A stretch of DNA of 14,863 bases from Kordiimonadaceae bacterium UBA4441 (GTDB taxonomy: Bacteria; Pseudomonadota; Alphaproteobacteria; Sphingomonadales; Emcibacteraceae). Position 1 is the first letter of the stretch. The number at the start of each line of letters is the position of its first letter. The DNA is taken from the NCBI GenBank assembly GCA_002390425.1, contig DGPL01000041.1:1-14863 (forward strand). The letters are read 5' to 3'. Made by a program: the position numbers and the translations under genes. The notes under the pieces were generated by a model. It ran no database searches and was not told the origin of the DNA. It saw nothing but the letters and a program-made list of their open reading frames with translations. Positions 6,273-13,892 of this stretch are shown here, one piece after another.

Positions 6273-7313
6273 ATGACAAATAATAAGCTTTTCATAAAAA
6301 CATTACGTGGTGAAAAAAATGACAGAGTCCCTTTCTGGTTTATGCGACAAGCAGGAAGATATTTACCAGAATATATGGCACTTCGTAAAGAAGCAGGTTC
6401 ATTTTTAGATCTATGTTATAATCCAGATTTTGCTGCAGAAGTAACATTACAGCCTATTAGAAGATTTAATATGGATGCAGCAATATTATTTTCAGATATT
6501 CTCGTCATTCCACACGCGCTCGGACAAGATTTGGCTTTCAAAGTAGGTGAAGGTCCCGTTTTGACACCTGTAAATAATTTAGAAAAGCTAGAAGCTTTAA
6601 GTGATAAAAATCTTCATGATCATTTAAATCCCGTTTATCAGACTGTATCAAATCTATCTAAAGCACTTCCAGAGCATGTAGCACTTATTGGTTTTGCTGG
6701 TGCACCTTGGACTGTTGCTACATATATGGTCAATGGTCGCGGATCAAAAGATCAAGCGGAAACAAGGCTAATGGCTTATCAAGACCGGGAAACATTCACA
6801 AAATTAATAGATTTATTGGTAACTTCCACTTCTGAATATTTAATTCGACAAGTTGATCACGGTGCAGAAGCACTTCAAATTTTTGATAGTTGGTCAGGTA
6901 CATTACCCGCAGATGAATTTATTAAATGGTGCGTTGAGCCGGTACAAAAAATAGTTGAAAATATTCGTGCCGTTCATCCTGATGTTCCAATTATTGGCTT
7001 TCCAAAAGGAGCCGGCGCAAAAATCAAGAATTTCGTTAAAAAAACAAAGGTTAATGCCGTTAGTATTGATACATCCACTTCGATCACATGGGTACAAAAT
7101 GTAATGCAGCCTTTATGCACCGTACAAGGTAATCTAGACCCATTATTGCTCGTGAGTGGGGGAGAGCCATTAAAAAAAGCTGTTTATCACATTCTTGACC
7201 ACTTAAAAGACGGACCACACGTTTTTAATCTTGGTCATGGTATCATTCCACAAACACCACCAGAAAATGTGAAAATGGTTTCTGATATTATTTTAAATTA
7301 CAGAAGATCTTAA
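6273..7313 (+). CDS. hemE: uroporphyrinogen decarboxylase
   Basis: HemE removes four carboxyl groups from uroporphyrinogen III to give coproporphyrinogen III in heme synthesis. The 346-residue length is normal. The first signature is VPFWFMRQAGRYLPEY (19-34). The catalytic Asp is in ILFSDIL (D75), and the second signature GFAGAPWTVATYMVNG lies at about 141-156. FNLGHGI near the C terminus holds the conserved active-site His. It begins next to the origin, the conserved place for hemE in this class. The ribosome site before the ATG is poor (AAGAAAA). Its TAA directly abuts the hemH ATG, so hemE, hemH and hemJ form one operon. Confidence 0.97.
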   Translation: MTNNKLFIKTLRGEKNDRVPFWFMRQAGRYLPEYMALRKEAGSFLDLCYNPDFAAEVTLQPIRRFNMDAAILFSDILVIPHALGQDLAFKVGEGPVLTPVNNLEKLEALSDKNLHDHLNPVYQTVSNLSKALPEHVALIGFAGAPWTVATYMVNGRGSKDQAETRLMAYQDRETFTKLIDLLVTSTSEYLIRQVDHGAEALQIFDSWSGTLPADEFIKWCVEPVQKIVENIRAVHPDVPIIGFPKGAGAKIKNFVKKTKVNAVSIDTSTSITWVQNVMQPLCTVQGNLDPLLLVSGGEPLKKAVYHILDHLKDGPHVFNLGHGIIPQTPPENVKMVSDIILNYRRS

Positions 7314-8276
7314 ATGGGGAAAAAAGTTGCTGTTATTCTATTTAATCAAGGTGAGCCAGATTGTCTTGATGCTGTAAAACCATATATTTTTAATAAATTC
7401 TATGATCCAGCTCTTTTAACCGTTGCCAATCCATTAAGATGGATGATGGCCAAATCAATTGCCAGCCAAAGCGCCCCTAAAGCAAGAAATACTTTCCGTG
7501 AAATTGGTGATATATCACCTCTAATGAATGAAATTCAAAAAAAGAAAACAAAACTAGAAGCCTATTTAAGTGAATTATCAAATGATGAATTTAAATGTTT
7601 TTCATTCATGCGTTATTGGAAGCCTTATGCTAAAGATATTTTTGACGAAGTTAAAGAGTTTTTACCAGACGAAATGATTTTAGTTCCGCTTTATCCCCAA
7701 TATAGCATCACAACTACGGGAAGTGCTCTGATAGAATGGAACAAGCAAGTTAAAAAGAAAAAAATTGAAATTCCATTTCGGGTTATTAAGGATTATCCAG
7801 AAAATGATTTTTTCATTGATAGTATTGTGGGTCTGATAAATGAAAAGTTGAAATTACTTAAATCAAGCGATTACCGTTTGTTGCTTTCTGCACATGGAAT
7901 TCCTAAGAAAACCATCGAATCGGGTGATCCATTTCAGTCACAAGTTGAAAAAACACGTGAAGCAATAGATAAAAAACTCAATAATTCGGAATTAGACATA
8001 GTGACTTGTTATCAAAGACAAATAGGACCATTAGAGCAGCAAGGACCGTTAACAGAAGACGAAATAGAAAGAGCCGCCTTAGAGAATAAGAATATAATTA
8101 TTGTGCCGATTTCATTTATATCTGAATGCTCAGAAACATTGGTTGAGCTAGATATAAATTATAAAGAAGTTGCAGAAAAAGCAGGAATAAAAGATTATAT
8201 TCGCATAAAAACTGTGCAAGATAATGATCAATTTATTTTAGGGTTAGCCAATTTAATAATGGAAAATAGGGTTTAA
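7314..8276 (+). CDS. hemH: ferrochelatase (divergent at several conserved positions)
   Basis: HemH inserts Fe2+ into protoporphyrin IX. This 320-residue protein keeps AVKPYIFNKFYDPAL, MRYWKPY (99-105), LYPQYSITTTGSALIEW (126-142) and LSAHGIP with the active-site His194. It also keeps GDPF, IGPLEQQGPLTE (237-248) and SECSETLVELD with the catalytic Glu274. Several usual residues differ: NLGGPD is NQGEPD (11-16), IGG-SPL is IGDISPL, and the His in the common SEH-ETL motif is Cys272. The catalytic core still looks intact, so I expect an active enzyme. There is no start-proximal gap to hemE and only one base before hemJ; the weak AGAAG ribosome site suggests translational coupling. Confidence 0.94.
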   Translation: MGKKVAVILFNQGEPDCLDAVKPYIFNKFYDPALLTVANPLRWMMAKSIASQSAPKARNTFREIGDISPLMNEIQKKKTKLEAYLSELSNDEFKCFSFMRYWKPYAKDIFDEVKEFLPDEMILVPLYPQYSITTTGSALIEWNKQVKKKKIEIPFRVIKDYPENDFFIDSIVGLINEKLKLLKSSDYRLLLSAHGIPKKTIESGDPFQSQVEKTREAIDKKLNNSELDIVTCYQRQIGPLEQQGPLTEDEIERAALENKNIIIVPISFISECSETLVELDINYKEVAEKAGIKDYIRIKTVQDNDQFILGLANLIMENRV

Positions 8277-8277
8277 A

Positions 8278-8736
8278 ATGGAAGTATTTATTGAGTTTTT
8301 TCAGGAATATTATTACTGGATTTTATCACTTCATATTATTTCTTTTATCAGTTGGATGGCGGGGATGTTTTATTTACCACGTCTGTTTGTATATCATACA
8401 CGTCTTGAGGTCGGGTCAGAAGCTTCTGAAATGTTTAAGGAAATGGAGCGTAAATTGCTTAGGATTATTATTAATCCAGCAATGATAGCGACTTGGATTT
8501 TTGGTTTAGCATTATCCTTTGGTCAAGACAGCTGGAACGCGGGATTATGGTTTTATATTAAATTTATTGCGGTAATTATAATGTCAGGTTTTCATGGTTA
8601 TTTATCTTATTGGCGACGTGCTTTTTATCGTGATCAAAATGAACATGATGAAAAGTTTTTTCGCATGGTAAATGAAGTTCCGACTATCTTAATGATGGTC
8701 ATTGTATTTATGGTGATCTTAAAACCGTTTCAATAA
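8278..8736 (+). CDS. hemJ: HemJ, membrane protoporphyrinogen IX oxidase
   Basis: HemJ (UPF0093 family) oxidises protoporphyrinogen IX to protoporphyrin IX in bacteria lacking HemG and HemY, and is an inner-membrane heme protein. The 152-residue protein has four hydrophobic segments (about 13-36, 64-82, 90-107, 133-150). Family landmarks are His19 in SLHIISFISWMAGMFYLPRLFVYH, the IINPAMI segment, and Lys95 in FYIKF. Conserved His and Lys residues at such places are needed in studied HemJ proteins. Being cotranscribed with hemE and hemH supports this role, since it supplies the HemH substrate. Coproporphyrinogen oxidase must be encoded elsewhere. Confidence 0.95.
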   Translation: MEVFIEFFQEYYYWILSLHIISFISWMAGMFYLPRLFVYHTRLEVGSEASEMFKEMERKLLRIIINPAMIATWIFGLALSFGQDSWNAGLWFYIKFIAVIIMSGFHGYLSYWRRAFYRDQNEHDEKFFRMVNEVPTILMMVIVFMVILKPFQ

Positions 8737-8750
8737 GTGAAAAATTATCT

Positions 8751-8778
8751 TTGCCATTTTTAAAATTTGGAGTATTAT
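8751..8778 (+). promoter_or_regulatory. probable promoter for rho
   Basis: TTGCCA (8751-8756) and TATTAT (8773-8778) each differ by one base from the sigma-70 hexamers and are 16 bases apart. They lie in the 148-base gap between hemJ and rho, giving a leader of about 100 nucleotides. I saw no leader peptide or clear terminator hairpin in that leader. Confidence 0.5.
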
Positions 8779-8884
8779 TATCCTGCTGTCATGTTCTAGC
8801 ATGGTTATTTCTTCTTACTCTTAATCAAAATCTATAATCTCCTTACGATTTTTAAAACTTTTCATAACATTTTGGAAAAATCCC

Positions 8885-10141
8885 ATGAATTTATTGGACC
8901 TTAAAAAGAAATCCCCCGCTGACCTTTTGGAATTAGCGGAAGAAAATAATGTCGAAAACGCCAGCAATATGCGTAAACAAGACATGATGTTTGCCATATT
9001 AAAAGCATTTGCGGTAAGAGAAGAGGAAATTTCCGGAGGTGGTGTTGTTGAAGTTCTTCAGGATGGATTTGGCTTTTTAAGATCGCCTGAATCGAATTAT
9101 TTGCCTGGTCCAGATGATATTTATGTTAGCCCTAGTCAGATTAAAAGATTTGGACTTAAAACGGGTGATACAGTTGAAGGATTAATAAGAGCTCCTAAAG
9201 ATGGAGAGCGCTATTTTGCCTTACTTAAAGTTTCTACGGTAAATTACAAAGACTCGGATGCTGGACGCCATAAAGTTCATTTTGATAGTTTAACGCCGCT
9301 TCATCCAGACCGTAAATTTAAGTTAGACCGAGTGGATCCGACACTGAAGGATAAATCAACACGGGTTATTGATTTGGTTGCACCGATTGGATTTGGTCAA
9401 CGTGGTGTTATTGTTGCACCGCCCAGAACCGGTAAAACAGTTCTCATGCAAAATGTTGCTCATGCTATTAAAGAAAATCATCCTGATGTCTTTTTGATCG
9501 TGCTTCTTATTGATGAACGACCGGAAGAGGTGACAGATATGCGCCGTTCGGTTAAAGGTGAAGTTGTCAGTTCAACTTTTGATGAACCAGCAAGCCGTCA
9601 CGTGCAAGTTGCTGAAATGGTTATAGAAAAAGCAAAACGGCTGGTTGAAAATAAATATGATGTCGTGATCTTGCTTGATAGTATTACGCGTTTAGCGCGT
9701 GCTTATAACACGGTAATTCCGAGTTCCGGTAAAGTTCTTACAGGTGGTGTCGATGCAAATGCGCTTCAGCGTCCAAAGCGTTTCTTTGGTGCAGCGCGTA
9801 ATGTGGAAGAGGGGGGATCACTTACTATCATAGCAACAGCATTGATTGATACCGGTAGCCGCATGGACGAAGTTATTTTTGAAGAATTTAAAGGAACAGG
9901 TAACTCTGAAATTGTTCTTGATCGTAAGGTCAGTGATAAACGAATTTTCCCTGCTATTGATATCACGAAATCTGGAACTCGTAAGGAAGAATTGCTTCTT
10001 GATCCTGGAACACTTGCGAAAATGTATGTGCTTCGCCGCATTCTGATGCCAATGGGATCGGTCGATGCTATTGAATTTTTGATTAATAAACTTAAAGATT
10101 CGAAAGATAATGAAGAATTTTATAATTCGATGAATAATTAG
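8885..10141 (+). CDS. rho: transcription termination factor Rho
   Basis: Rho is the hexameric RNA-dependent ATPase/helicase that ends transcription on untranslated RNA. At 418 residues it matches the E. coli protein almost exactly. Domains in order: an N-terminal helical domain (1-47); a cold-shock-like RNA-binding domain (about 50-120, with GFGFLRSPESNYLPGPDDIYVSPSQI); and the ATPase core. The core has Walker A APPRTGKT (178-185), LLIDERPEEVTDM (207-219), Walker B VVILLDS (260-266), and TGGVDANALQRPKRFFGAARN (the Q-loop and R-loop region, from about 286). There is no insertion in the N-terminal region, unlike high-GC actinobacterial Rho. It has its own probable promoter and ends at a strong intrinsic terminator. 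Confidence 0.98.
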   Translation: MNLLDLKKKSPADLLELAEENNVENASNMRKQDMMFAILKAFAVREEEISGGGVVEVLQDGFGFLRSPESNYLPGPDDIYVSPSQIKRFGLKTGDTVEGLIRAPKDGERYFALLKVSTVNYKDSDAGRHKVHFDSLTPLHPDRKFKLDRVDPTLKDKSTRVIDLVAPIGFGQRGVIVAPPRTGKTVLMQNVAHAIKENHPDVFLIVLLIDERPEEVTDMRRSVKGEVVSSTFDEPASRHVQVAEMVIEKAKRLVENKYDVVILLDSITRLARAYNTVIPSSGKVLTGGVDANALQRPKRFFGAARNVEEGGSLTIIATALIDTGSRMDEVIFEEFKGTGNSEIVLDRKVSDKRIFPAIDITKSGTRKEELLLDPGTLAKMYVLRRILMPMGSVDAIEFLINKLKDSKDNEEFYNSMNN

Positions 10142-10150
10142 AATGTGATT

Positions 10151-10180
10151 AAAGGCCCCAAGAATCTAGGGGCCTTTTTT
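10151..10180 (+). terminator. strong intrinsic terminator after rho
   Basis: AAAGGCCCC (10151-10159) pairs perfectly with GGGGCCTTT (10169-10177) around a 9-base loop. The T-run covers 10175-10180. It starts 10 bases after the rho stop. Confidence 0.95.
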
Positions 10181-10245
10181 ATTACTCGCATTTTTATTTC
10201 ATCTCTGCTTTAATCATAAAAAAATAAAAAATAGGGATATTTTTG

Positions 10246-11709
10246 ATGTCAGAAAATAAATTACGCGAACCCAGTTTGTTAGATGCCGCTATTCCAGTTA
10301 TTTCTTTGGTGGCGATGTTGGGTTTATCGGTTTATTTGTATGGGGACGAATCTTCGAGTGGCGCCAATCAGATTGCCCTGATTTTAGCGGGTGCAATCGC
10401 ACTAATTGTCGGTGTTAAAAACGGTTATAGATGGGTTGATGTTGAAACCGCAGTTAAACAAGGAATTGCTAATACTTATGGTGCAATTCTTATTCTAATG
10501 ACTGTGGGGATGTTGGTTGGGTCATGGATATTATCGGGTACTGTGCCTGCAATGATTTATTATGGTCTACAAATTATAAATCCCACAATTTTTTATTTTA
10601 CGGCGTGTATTTTAAGTGCAATAACTGCGATTAGCATCGGCAGCAGCTGGACGGTCGCAAGTACTATCGGTATTGGCTTAATGGGTATTGCTGCTGGATT
10701 AGGATTAGAGCCAGAAATCACCGCTGGCGCTATTATTTCCGGGGCTTATTTTGGTGATAAAATGTCACCACTTTCTGATACGACAAACCTTGCACCTGCC
10801 GTGGCGGGTACTGATTTATTTACACATATCAGACATATGGTTTGGACCACATTTCCGTCAATTGTAATCGCTATAATTCTTTATTTAATCATTGGTTTTA
10901 CCAGTGATATTAATTCAGACAGTATAGATTTAAGTGCTCAATTAACGTTGATAGAACAAAACTTTGATATTGGAATTTATCTAATGATTCCTGCCGCAGT
11001 TGTATTTTATTTAGCAGTTAAAAAAAATCCGGCATTTCCATCATTGGTGGTTGGAACATTAACCGCCGTAATAATAGCCGTTATTTTTCAGCAAGATGTA
11101 ATAATGAAATTTGCAGGTGCCACAGAGCGCGGGGAGGTGGTTACTATTATCGATGGAATTTGGAAAGCACTATTTTCCGGGTTTTCTGCTGATACTGGTG
11201 ATACAACCATGGATGAACTTTTAAGTCAAGGTGGTATGGCTGGAATGCTTAATACCATATGGCTCGTTATGTGTGCGATTACGTTTGGTTCAATTATGGA
11301 AAAAATTGGGTTATTAAAACGTTTGGTTCTCGGTTTACTTGGGCTAGCCAAAACCACAGGATCATTAATAGTTGTGACGGCACTTACTTGTATAGGGGTA
11401 AATGTTCTGGCCGCTGATCAATATATTTCAATCGTACTTCCGGGACGGATGTATCGATTAGAGTTTAAAAAGCGTAATTTAGCCGCGAAGAATTTATCTC
11501 GTGTTCTTGAGGATACGGGAACGGTAACGTCCGTTCTAATTCCTTGGAATACGTGCGGTGCGTTTTTTGCGGGCACATTAGGTGTTGCAACATTTGCATA
11601 TGCTCCATATTGCTTCTTTAATATTGTAAGTCCATTTGTATCGATTTTATATGGTCTCTTTAATGTGAAAATCTCACCAATAAACCCTGATGAAGTTTTA
11701 GCAGAATAG
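10246..11709 (+). CDS. nhaC: NhaC family Na+/H+ antiporter
   Basis: This 487-residue membrane protein is built of many hydrophobic segments (about a dozen). The NhaC hallmark GAYFGDKMSPLSDTTNLAP lies at about 166-184, followed by AGTDLFTHIRHM. SIGSSWTVAS (130-139) precedes it, and the second half has GGMAGMLNTIWLVM and LEDTGTVTSVLIPWNTCGAF. NhaC antiporters exchange external H+ for internal Na+, though some relatives exchange organic substrates such as malate/lactate (MleN), so the substrate is not certain. I start at the ATG at 10246, which has GGGA 8 bases upstream, rather than the TTG codon just before it. It lies after the rho terminator, so it should have its own promoter in the short gap. 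Its stop directly abuts the ogt stop. Confidence 0.9.
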   Translation: MSENKLREPSLLDAAIPVISLVAMLGLSVYLYGDESSSGANQIALILAGAIALIVGVKNGYRWVDVETAVKQGIANTYGAILILMTVGMLVGSWILSGTVPAMIYYGLQIINPTIFYFTACILSAITAISIGSSWTVASTIGIGLMGIAAGLGLEPEITAGAIISGAYFGDKMSPLSDTTNLAPAVAGTDLFTHIRHMVWTTFPSIVIAIILYLIIGFTSDINSDSIDLSAQLTLIEQNFDIGIYLMIPAAVVFYLAVKKNPAFPSLVVGTLTAVIIAVIFQQDVIMKFAGATERGEVVTIIDGIWKALFSGFSADTGDTTMDELLSQGGMAGMLNTIWLVMCAITFGSIMEKIGLLKRLVLGLLGLAKTTGSLIVVTALTCIGVNVLAADQYISIVLPGRMYRLEFKKRNLAAKNLSRVLEDTGTVTSVLIPWNTCGAFFAGTLGVATFAYAPYCFFNIVSPFVSILYGLFNVKISPINPDEVLAE

Positions 11710-12189
11710 CTAGAACGGAAGTTTTAAATTATCGTCTAAATTATCAAAGGTATCTTCTAATTCTAGAAGGTACCTTTTTGTTTCTATACCTTCCCCTCCT
11801 GAAAAGCCGGTTAATTTTCCGTTTTTACCAATTACCCGATGACAGGGAATAATTATCGGTATTGGATTTGCACCGCAGGCCATTCCAACGGCACGTGCAT
11901 GGGAGTTTAAACGATCAGAAATATCACCGTACGTTAAAATTTTGCCGTACGGTATTTCACACATAATTTTCCATACATTTTTTTGAAATTCTGTTCCGTG
12001 TGGATTTAGAGGTAAATCGAAAGTTGGGTTTTCGTCGTCAAAATATTGATCGAGTAAAAATTTCGTTTTGAGTAAAATTTCATTTTCTTCTTGAAATGGG
12101 GACCATCCCCAATCTAGTGAGACGATTTCTCCTTCTTCTTCACTGATGGTTAAGTCACCGATTGGACTATGTACTGAAAGTTGAGACAT
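11710..12189 (-). CDS. ogt: methylated-DNA--protein-cysteine S-methyltransferase
   Basis: This suicide repair protein moves the methyl group from O6-methylguanine (or O4-methylthymine) in DNA to its own cysteine. At 159 residues it is the short Ogt/MGMT form without the Ada regulatory domain. Visible features are FQKNVWKIMCEIPYGKILTYGDI (68-90), the helix-turn-helix arginine in RAVG (Arg99), and NPIPIIIPCHRVIG with the acceptor Cys116. GFSGG and the terminal KRYLLELE follow. It is transcribed toward nhaC with no intergenic space, and divergently from mnmE. It is a single gene with no evident operon partner; an insertion relative to the commonly seen rho-mnmE order is an inference. Confidence 0.95.
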   Translation of the reverse strand: MSQLSVHSPIGDLTISEEEGEIVSLDWGWSPFQEENEILLKTKFLLDQYFDDENPTFDLPLNPHGTEFQKNVWKIMCEIPYGKILTYGDISDRLNSHARAVGMACGANPIPIIIPCHRVIGKNGKLTGFSGGEGIETKRYLLELEDTFDNLDDNLKLPF

Positions 12190-12463
12190 GAAAAATTAAC
12201 CCTTATAAGTAGAAAAAATAGCTTTAAATTAGTTATTAAAAGCGAGCGTTACTTGTCAATTTTATTGTTTAAAATTAATGGCTTATAAAAAAAAACTTTA
12301 AAAAAATAAAAAAAATTGGATGCTACAATCGCCAAGAATATTTTTGCCCCTATATCTGGACGACTTTGTTGTTTATAGAGCCCACTTTTTTTAATGGTTT
12401 TATTGTCTTTACTGAGTTATAGCATAGAGCAGTTTTAAATGAAATTTTTTGGTGTTTTTTCAG
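12190..12463. other. divergent intergenic region between ogt and mnmE, with A-tracts
   Basis: The 274 bases before the preferred mnmE start are AT-rich. Three A-runs lie close together (12287-12295, 12300-12306, 12308-12315) and could bend the DNA or act as an upstream promoter element. I found no -10/-35 pair good enough to call, no conserved gene and no RNA structure I recognise. Confidence 0.4.
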
Positions 12464-13804
12464 ATGACAATTTTTGCATTATCGAGCGGAAAAGGAAAAG
12501 CGGGTGTTGGTGTTATTCGTGTATCGGGTGAGGCGACAAAAAACGCGATTTCGATTTTAACAAAATCTGAAAAATGTCCTAAACCGAGAGTTGCTTCATT
12601 AAAATGGTTTTATGACCCATTAACCGGTGGGCGACTTGACCATGGATTGGTAATCTTTTTCCCTGGTCCAAATAGTTTTACCGGCGAAGATGTTGCTGAA
12701 TTTCACATTCATGGTGGCTATGCGGTTGTGTCGGGGTTTCTTGAAGCTTTATCAAAAATTGAACACTTAAGGCCGGCTGAAGCAGGGGAATTTACCCGAC
12801 GTGCTTTTGATAATGGCAAGATGGATTTAACCGAAGCTGAAGGTTTAGCTGATCTCATAAATTCGGAAACGGAAGGGCAGCGTCGACAAGCTCTACGCCA
12901 AATGGATGGTAACCTCAAGGAACTTTATGAAGGGTGGCGCCACGATCTGATATCTGCAATGGCTTACCTTGAGGCGGATATTGACTTTGCAGATGAAGAA
13001 ATACCCGATGATGTTACAGAACGAATAATACCAATAGTCCACGATTTATATCAAGACATACAAGAACATTTAGATGACGGGCACCGCGGAGAGCGGTTAA
13101 GACATGGGCTTCAAGTGGTGATTTTGGGTGCGCCTAATGCAGGAAAGTCTACGTTACTTAATTATTTATCAAGGCGGGATGTAGCGATCGTATCTGATAT
13201 AGCGGGCACAACTAGAGATTCGCTTGAAGTCCATCTTGACATTTCAGGGTTTCCCGTTAGCATTATAGATACTGCAGGGATAAGAGAAAGCGAAGATGCA
13301 ATTGAATCTGAAGGAATTAGACGCGCTTTAAGTAAAGCTGAACAGTCGGATTTGAGAATTATTATCCTCGATGGAGCAAATTCTAGTTACTTGGATCATG
13401 GTATGGCGGACCATATGGGTCAGAACACTATGGTAATGATCAGCAAAAAAGATCTTGGCGTCATAATTGATACTGAGAAACTACCAAGAAACATTATTGG
13501 AACCTGGCATGTTTCCGTTAAAAATGGCGATGGAATAAGCGATTTTATGGCATCTTTTGAAAAAGAGGTTGGGGCGCGCATGCAATTAACAGATACCCCG
13601 TCATTAACCAGAACTCGACATAGACTTCATCTTCAGAATGCTTTGGATCATATGGGTCGGTTTCTCGCTGCCGATCATTTTGAGCTTGAATTATTAAGCG
13701 AAGACCTTCGTATGGCCGCTAGAGAAATTGGAAAGATTACCGGCTATGTGGATGTTGAAGATATTCTAGAAAAAATATTTACTGAATTTTGCATCGGAAA
13801 ATAA
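12464..13804 (+). CDS. mnmE: tRNA uridine-5-carboxymethylaminomethyl modification GTPase MnmE
   Basis: MnmE works with MnmG to build the cmnm5 or nm5 group on the wobble uridine of certain tRNAs. The 446-residue protein has the N-terminal formyl-folate-binding domain (1-117, TIFALSSGKGKAGVGVIRVSG, FTGEDVAEFHIHGG) and a helical domain. An inserted G domain has G1 GAPNAGKS (222-229), IAGTTRD (246-252) and G3 DTAG (269-272). The C-terminal FCIGK carries the invariant Cys444. The G4 motif is SKKD (327-330) instead of NKxD. I chose the ATG at 12464 over the in-frame TTG at 12449: MTIFALSSGKG is the normal family start, and GGTG lies 9 bases upstream. parS and mnmG follow. Confidence 0.96.
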   Translation: MTIFALSSGKGKAGVGVIRVSGEATKNAISILTKSEKCPKPRVASLKWFYDPLTGGRLDHGLVIFFPGPNSFTGEDVAEFHIHGGYAVVSGFLEALSKIEHLRPAEAGEFTRRAFDNGKMDLTEAEGLADLINSETEGQRRQALRQMDGNLKELYEGWRHDLISAMAYLEADIDFADEEIPDDVTERIIPIVHDLYQDIQEHLDDGHRGERLRHGLQVVILGAPNAGKSTLLNYLSRRDVAIVSDIAGTTRDSLEVHLDISGFPVSIIDTAGIRESEDAIESEGIRRALSKAEQSDLRIIILDGANSSYLDHGMADHMGQNTMVMISKKDLGVIIDTEKLPRNIIGTWHVSVKNGDGISDFMASFEKEVGARMQLTDTPSLTRTRHRLHLQNALDHMGRFLAADHFELELLSEDLRMAAREIGKITGYVDVEDILEKIFTEFCIGK

Positions 13805-13815
13805 CCTTTTCTGAG

Positions 13816-13831
13816 TGTTCCACGTGAAACA
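13816..13831. other. parS: parS centromere site for ParB
   Basis: TGTTCCACGTGAAACA is an exact copy of the 16-base parS sequence bound by chromosomal ParB (Spo0J) in many bacteria. The palindrome extends to 13814-13833 with only the usual central C/A asymmetry. It lies 11 bases after the mnmE stop, ahead of mnmG; in alphaproteobacteria mnmG-rsmG-parA-parB usually follow. ParB loaded here would spread and recruit ParA and SMC for origin segregation. Confidence 0.92.
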
Positions 13832-13892
13832 CTTTGACATTATACAAACTTGTTCGTACATTCCGGCTACTTTTAAAACAGGATGAATTGAC

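Noticed and set aside
8800..8880. Leader peptide or attenuator ahead of rho
   Set aside because: The ATG in this leader meets a stop after two codons, and I found no convincing terminator hairpin.
10243..10245. TTG start one codon upstream of the nhaC ATG
   Set aside because: The adjacent ATG has a well-spaced GGGA and is the far more common start codon.
12449..12463. TTG start giving a five-residue longer MnmE
   Set aside because: The family normally begins at the sequence encoded from the ATG at 12464, and the extension MVFFQ has no support.
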